In this document: piece after piece, positions 31,972-34,728 of the stretch
Position numbering within the stretch: the first letter of the stretch is position 1
Layout of the letters: each line of letters opens with the position of its first letter
DNA from: Pontibacter aydingkolensis
Lineage (GTDB): Bacteria; Bacteroidota; Bacteroidia; Cytophagales; Hymenobacteraceae
Assembly: GCF_019443125.1 (NCBI RefSeq)
Contig: NZ_JAHYXK010000029.1
Span: 1-34,728, forward strand
DNA length: 34,728 nucleotides
Reading direction: 5' to 3'
The notes under the pieces: model-generated
The model's database searches: none
What the model saw: the letters and a program-made list of their open reading frames with translations, nothing else
What the model was told of the DNA's origin: nothing
Made by a program: the position numbers and the translations under genes

Positions 31972-33621
31972 GTGAAACAACTCTACTGCCTGCTTATCAT
32001 TTGTGTATTTGCACTTCTTCCGCTACTCAGCATTGCTCAAAACGAAGCCAATACCTGGTATTTTGGGAATGGATATGGTTTAAAATTTCGAAAGGGCGCA
32101 GCAGAAGTAATAAACGCTGGTCCCGCTAATACTTCTACTACCTATACTTATTCTAACAAGGCAGGGCAGGTAATACTATCTGTGAACTTGTATGGTATGT
32201 ACAATAAGGATGGGAAACTCATCGAGAACGGCGGATGGGCAGCACGAAACTTAGGGTTTGATATGTACATTATTCCAAAACCAGGCTCAAACTCTTTGTT
32301 TTATGTATTTTATACTTTAGAGGTAATAAGTGGTGTGAACTGGACCGATAAACAAGCAATTGGTTATGCTATAGTTGATCTTGCGGCCAACAATGGAGCT
32401 GGTAAAGTACTGGAGAAAGATAAAGTCATTTACCAGGATACGCATGGGTATTTTACGGTTTCAGGTAATTGTGGAAATAATACCTATTGGTTAGTGGGAG
32501 AGGCTAATACAAATATTAAATTGGGTACGGACCAGTTGTTTGCTTTTAAGATAACAGATCAGGGTATATCAAAAGAGCCTGTGCGCTCAGAGCCGGTTTT
32601 AATTGGTAACGCTAAATTTTTAAAATTCTCACCTGCAGGTAATAAGCTTGTCTTTGCTTACAGGGGTTATGAGGATATCGAAGGGTTAGGACTAGCCAAT
32701 TTTAATACCCTGACAGGAGAGGTGTCAAAGTCTATCAGAGTAGAAGGAGCCGACTGGTATGCAGTTTTTTCTGCTTCAGGTAAAAAGTTATACCTTAATA
32801 GTAACAATAGCGCAATTAAAAAAATATGGCAGTTTGATATTAGTTCTGATAACGAGCAGGATATACTTGCTTCTAAAAAACTTGTTTATGACGGGCCAGT
32901 GAGTTTAGATTTGGGCCAGCCGGCACCTAACGGTAAAATTTATTATTCACAGGTAGAAAATCAAATGGCACTAGGAGTTATTAATTATCCTGAACGTGAA
33001 GGCCTGGCCTGTGAAGTATCTCCTAACGCCATTAGTTTCCCTAATAAGTTTGTTAGAAGCTTACCTGCTTTCTCTGCCAACTTTCTATATTCCATTACCG
33101 AAAACCTTGATGCGGGGGCAGATAAACAATTGTATAAAGGGGAGGAGGTAGTATTAGGTGGGGCTTACGATAAAAATACAGTATATCGTTGGGAGCCTGC
33201 AACCTATTTAAGTGATCCAACTTCCCCTAATCCTACGTTCCGGTACACAGAAACCGTAAACAAGAAATTAGAACTAACCTACAAACTCTATGTTAGTGAA
33301 GGAGTCTGCGCCCAATCAGATGAAGTGAATATAACCATACTTCCCCTACATGAAGGAGCATCGCTAACAAGAGATCAAATACCAAATATTTTTACCCCTA
33401 ATGGCGATGGCATTAACGACACCTTTTCTGTTCCGATGCTGGAGCTTTACCCGGATAATGAACTTGTTATACTTAACAGGTTTGGGAAAGAAGTGTACCG
33501 CAAAGAAAGCTATCAGGGGAACTGGAACGGGGAAAACGTGGTGTCAGGTGTATACTTTTATCAACTGTACATCAAAAAGCTTGATGAGCACTACAAGGGC
33601 TGGGTTGAGATCGTGAGATAA
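31972..33621 (+). CDS. T9SS type B cargo protein with CHU_C (gliding-motility-associated) C-terminal domain
   Basis: 549 residues from a GTG start; a TTG 18 bases earlier is the other option, and no ATG fits. Signal peptide: VKQLYCLLIICVFALLPLLS, cleavage near IAQ. The mature part starts NEANTWYFGNGYGLKFRKGA, a WYFG opening common to Bacteroidota surface proteins, followed by a propeller-like region (KFLKFSPAGNKLVFAYRG, AVFSASGKKLYLNS, QPAPNGKIYYSQV). A PKD-like segment (DAGADKQLYKGEEVVLGG) precedes the sorting domain: NIFTPNGDGINDTFSVP, LVILNRFGKEVYRK, WNGENVVSGVYFYQLYI. That C-terminal domain directs export through type IX secretion. Ligand or enzymatic role is unknown; no catalytic motif is seen. 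Confidence 0.88.
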   Translation: MKQLYCLLIICVFALLPLLSIAQNEANTWYFGNGYGLKFRKGAAEVINAGPANTSTTYTYSNKAGQVILSVNLYGMYNKDGKLIENGGWAARNLGFDMYIIPKPGSNSLFYVFYTLEVISGVNWTDKQAIGYAIVDLAANNGAGKVLEKDKVIYQDTHGYFTVSGNCGNNTYWLVGEANTNIKLGTDQLFAFKITDQGISKEPVRSEPVLIGNAKFLKFSPAGNKLVFAYRGYEDIEGLGLANFNTLTGEVSKSIRVEGADWYAVFSASGKKLYLNSNNSAIKKIWQFDISSDNEQDILASKKLVYDGPVSLDLGQPAPNGKIYYSQVENQMALGVINYPEREGLACEVSPNAISFPNKFVRSLPAFSANFLYSITENLDAGADKQLYKGEEVVLGGAYDKNTVYRWEPATYLSDPTSPNPTFRYTETVNKKLELTYKLYVSEGVCAQSDEVNITILPLHEGASLTRDQIPNIFTPNGDGINDTFSVPMLELYPDNELVILNRFGKEVYRKESYQGNWNGENVVSGVYFYQLYIKKLDEHYKGWVEIVR

Positions 33622-33757
33622 TTTTCTCCTTGATAATGATTAAGCCTGATTTAATCTGTAGTAGATAGGTGTGGGTTGCTATACTTCAGGTTAAACTTTG
33701 ATATGTAATTTATAAGGAATATGGCTCAGGAGCATCTGCCATGATGGATTAAAAACG

Positions 33758-33790
33758 AAAAAGCCCTTAGATCAGATCTAAGGGCTTTTT
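33758..33790. terminator. Terminator of tRNA-Gln, usable from both sides
   Basis: AAAAAGCCCTTAGAT (33758-33772) and ATCTAAGGGCTTTTT (33776-33790) form a perfect 15-bp stem with a three-base loop. Confidence 0.9.
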
Positions 33791-33793
33791 ATG

Positions 33794-33866
33794 TTGTCCG
33801 ACCAGGGCTCGAACCTGGACTCTTCTGAACCAAAATCAGACGTGTTGCCGGTTACACCATCGGACA
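33794..33866 (-). tRNA. tRNA-Gln (anticodon TTG)
   Basis: The minus strand folds as a full tRNA: acceptor TGTCCGA/TCGGACA, anticodon stem TCTGA/TCAGA around the loop TTTTGGT (anticodon TTG, reading CAA), and the T arm GGTTCGAGCC. The discriminator base is A at 33794; the CCA end is not encoded. A terminator follows directly. Confidence 0.95.
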
Positions 33867-34355
33867 ATCTCCCTACTAAACTACTGGGTGGAAGCCCCTT
33901 CGTCGTTTGGTGATGCAAAGATAGAGAGACGATTTTAAACTGCAAACAAATGCTGCAAAAAATTTGCAAAAATTTAGTCGGAAATCTGCTCTAACGCTAT
34001 GTCAAAATGCTTTTTGACAACAACAAGGGTTTCAAACTAAGTGCTGTTTCTATGGCAGAAGTGGTCTAGTGCCTTACCTAATTGTATGAAATTCACGCCA
34101 TTAATTTGCGCAGCATTTGTGTTTAATGGTAAGCTTGTACATTTTATTTATCACAACCAGTCTACCCGTTTGGCAGACATATCAGTTTATACTTTAATCT
34201 TATAGCACAATTTTATATTTTTTAAAATCCCCCTGATTTGCATGAATGGTAATACCATGTATATACAGTAAAAAAAAATATTGCTTTTTGTGAGTCAGGA
34301 GTGTCACTCCCATAGAGTTTATGCGTAATGAAATGTTCACACCTTATTTACGTTT
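33867..34355. other. AT-rich intergenic region with small palindromes
   Basis: About 490 bases without a recognisable gene. A hairpin TGTCAAAA-TGCT-TTTTGACA lies at 34000-34019 without a T run. A palindrome GGAGTGTCACTCC at 34298-34310, about 45 bases before the small ORF at 34356, could be an operator. One TTATACT word lies near 34187. Confidence 0.4.
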
Positions 34356-34586
34356 ATGTCTACCTCAACAATTAACTCTGATATTATTACAACCACTTGT
34401 GGCCAGCAATTAGACCTCAGTAACACAGAGCTGGTAATAGAGCGTTCTAACAGCCTTTTTAGTTATAATATTCACAAGCTAAAAACCGGCGAGTATGTGA
34501 TCTGTGAAAAATTTTATGCCAACCCATTTAACAACCGGTACATTTTGCTAAACGATGACCAGATAGAGCTGTTGAAAAACCTGTAA
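34356..34586 (+). CDS. Small protein, unknown function
   Basis: A 76-residue soluble protein (MSTSTINSDIITTTCGQQLD start). It looks beta-rich: LVIERSNSLFSYNIHKLKTG, EYVICEKFYANPFNNRYILL, then a short helix DDQIELLKNL. No signal peptide, membrane segment or known motif is seen, apart from a single cysteine at 15. The stretch of matched polar and hydrophobic residues suggests a real small fold. It stands alone between an AT-rich stretch and the inverted repeat at the window edge. Confidence 0.5.
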   Translation: MSTSTINSDIITTTCGQQLDLSNTELVIERSNSLFSYNIHKLKTGEYVICEKFYANPFNNRYILLNDDQIELLKNL

Positions 34587-34653
34587 AAAGGTGTGATGTC
34601 ATAAGCTAATTAACTCAAGTTGCGTGATAGTACACGCGGTTTAACACAAAAAA

Positions 34654-34725
34654 TCTGTTCTGCCAGCGGCTGTTGTACGTTTTAAAGTTTGCAGACTTAA
34701 TTCGTAACAGCCATGACAGAACAGA
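34654..34725. repeat. Imperfect inverted repeat at the right edge
   Basis: TCTGTTCTGCCAGCGGCTGT (34654-34673) pairs with ACAGCCATGACAGAACAGA (34707-34725) except for a few central bases, around a 31-base loop. The right arm overlaps the ATG at 34713. A second small hairpin GCGTG-ATAGTA-CACGC lies at 34622-34637. Confidence 0.6.
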
Positions 34726-34728
34726 CCA
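34713..34728 (+). CDS. Possible start of a gene running off the right edge
   Basis: ATG ACA GAA CAG ACC reads MTEQT and is cut by the window end. Only five codons are visible, so nothing can be said of the product. It is included because the inverted repeat places this ATG inside a stem. Confidence 0.25.

Noticed and set aside
34000..34019. Hairpin TGTCAAAA/TTTTGACA as a terminator
   Set aside because: No T run on either strand and no gene ends close by.

Overview
This window looks like chromosomal DNA of a Bacteroidota bacterium, most likely order Cytophagales and perhaps a Pontibacter-like Hymenobacteraceae (the genus is inference). The grounds are: type IX secretion (T9SS) genes (porT next to ubiE/menG, a PorE-like TPR/beta-propeller/OmpA protein, a cargo with a CHU_C-type sorting domain), a DUF5606 protein, an OMP-type TonB-dependent receptor, the prs / rplY / pth neighbourhood, promoters of the TAnnTTTG class, and almost no Shine-Dalgarno sequences.

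Layout. 1-116: end of an IS3-type element running off the left edge. 386-6204: mostly minus-strand housekeeping genes (crotonase-family hydratase, lysC, TonB-like protein, DUF5606 protein, engB) with fbp divergent from lysC. 6340-13006: plus-strand envelope and secretion block: a TPR/PD40 protein, a 1-kb gene-poor stretch, the full PorE-like protein, then a compact ubiE-porT-SDR operon. 13087-16114: minus-strand TonB-dependent receptor and a small secreted protein. 16737-20016: two tandem, paralogous lipoproteins with a CotH/Fam20-like kinase signature. 20543-22354: typA. 22569-26707: msrB, three small genes and metG. 26708-29138: a RAYT (REP-associated tyrosine transposase) gene amid palindromic REP elements, then an MFS transporter. 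29173-31699: pth, rplY and prs. 31972-33621: a T9SS cargo, then tRNA-Gln, a small ORF, and an inverted repeat over the start of a gene running off the right edge.

Two signals are not explained by ordinary genes. First, a family of palindromes with the core AGACGCAATATTTTGCGTCT occurs about nine times between 23.1 and 29.2 kb and nowhere else in the window. The copies sit in inward-facing pairs around a RAYT gene. One copy lies in frame inside the RAYT coding sequence and another abuts its 5' end, so this looks like a REP/RAYT system that has inserted into its own transposase. Second, the word AGTATAA/TTATACT is scattered over the whole window (about 49 copies by eye against roughly 7 expected from base composition), both between genes and inside many genes in several reading frames, but it is missing from the most conserved housekeeping genes.

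How the genes fit together: PorT is a T9SS assembly component, the PorE-like proteins probably anchor that machinery to peptidoglycan, and the 31972-33621 product is a likely client exported through it. The rest is mainly translation (engB, typA, metG, pth, rplY, tRNA-Gln), central metabolism (fbp, lysC, prs, ubiE/menG) and envelope lipoproteins of unknown role.
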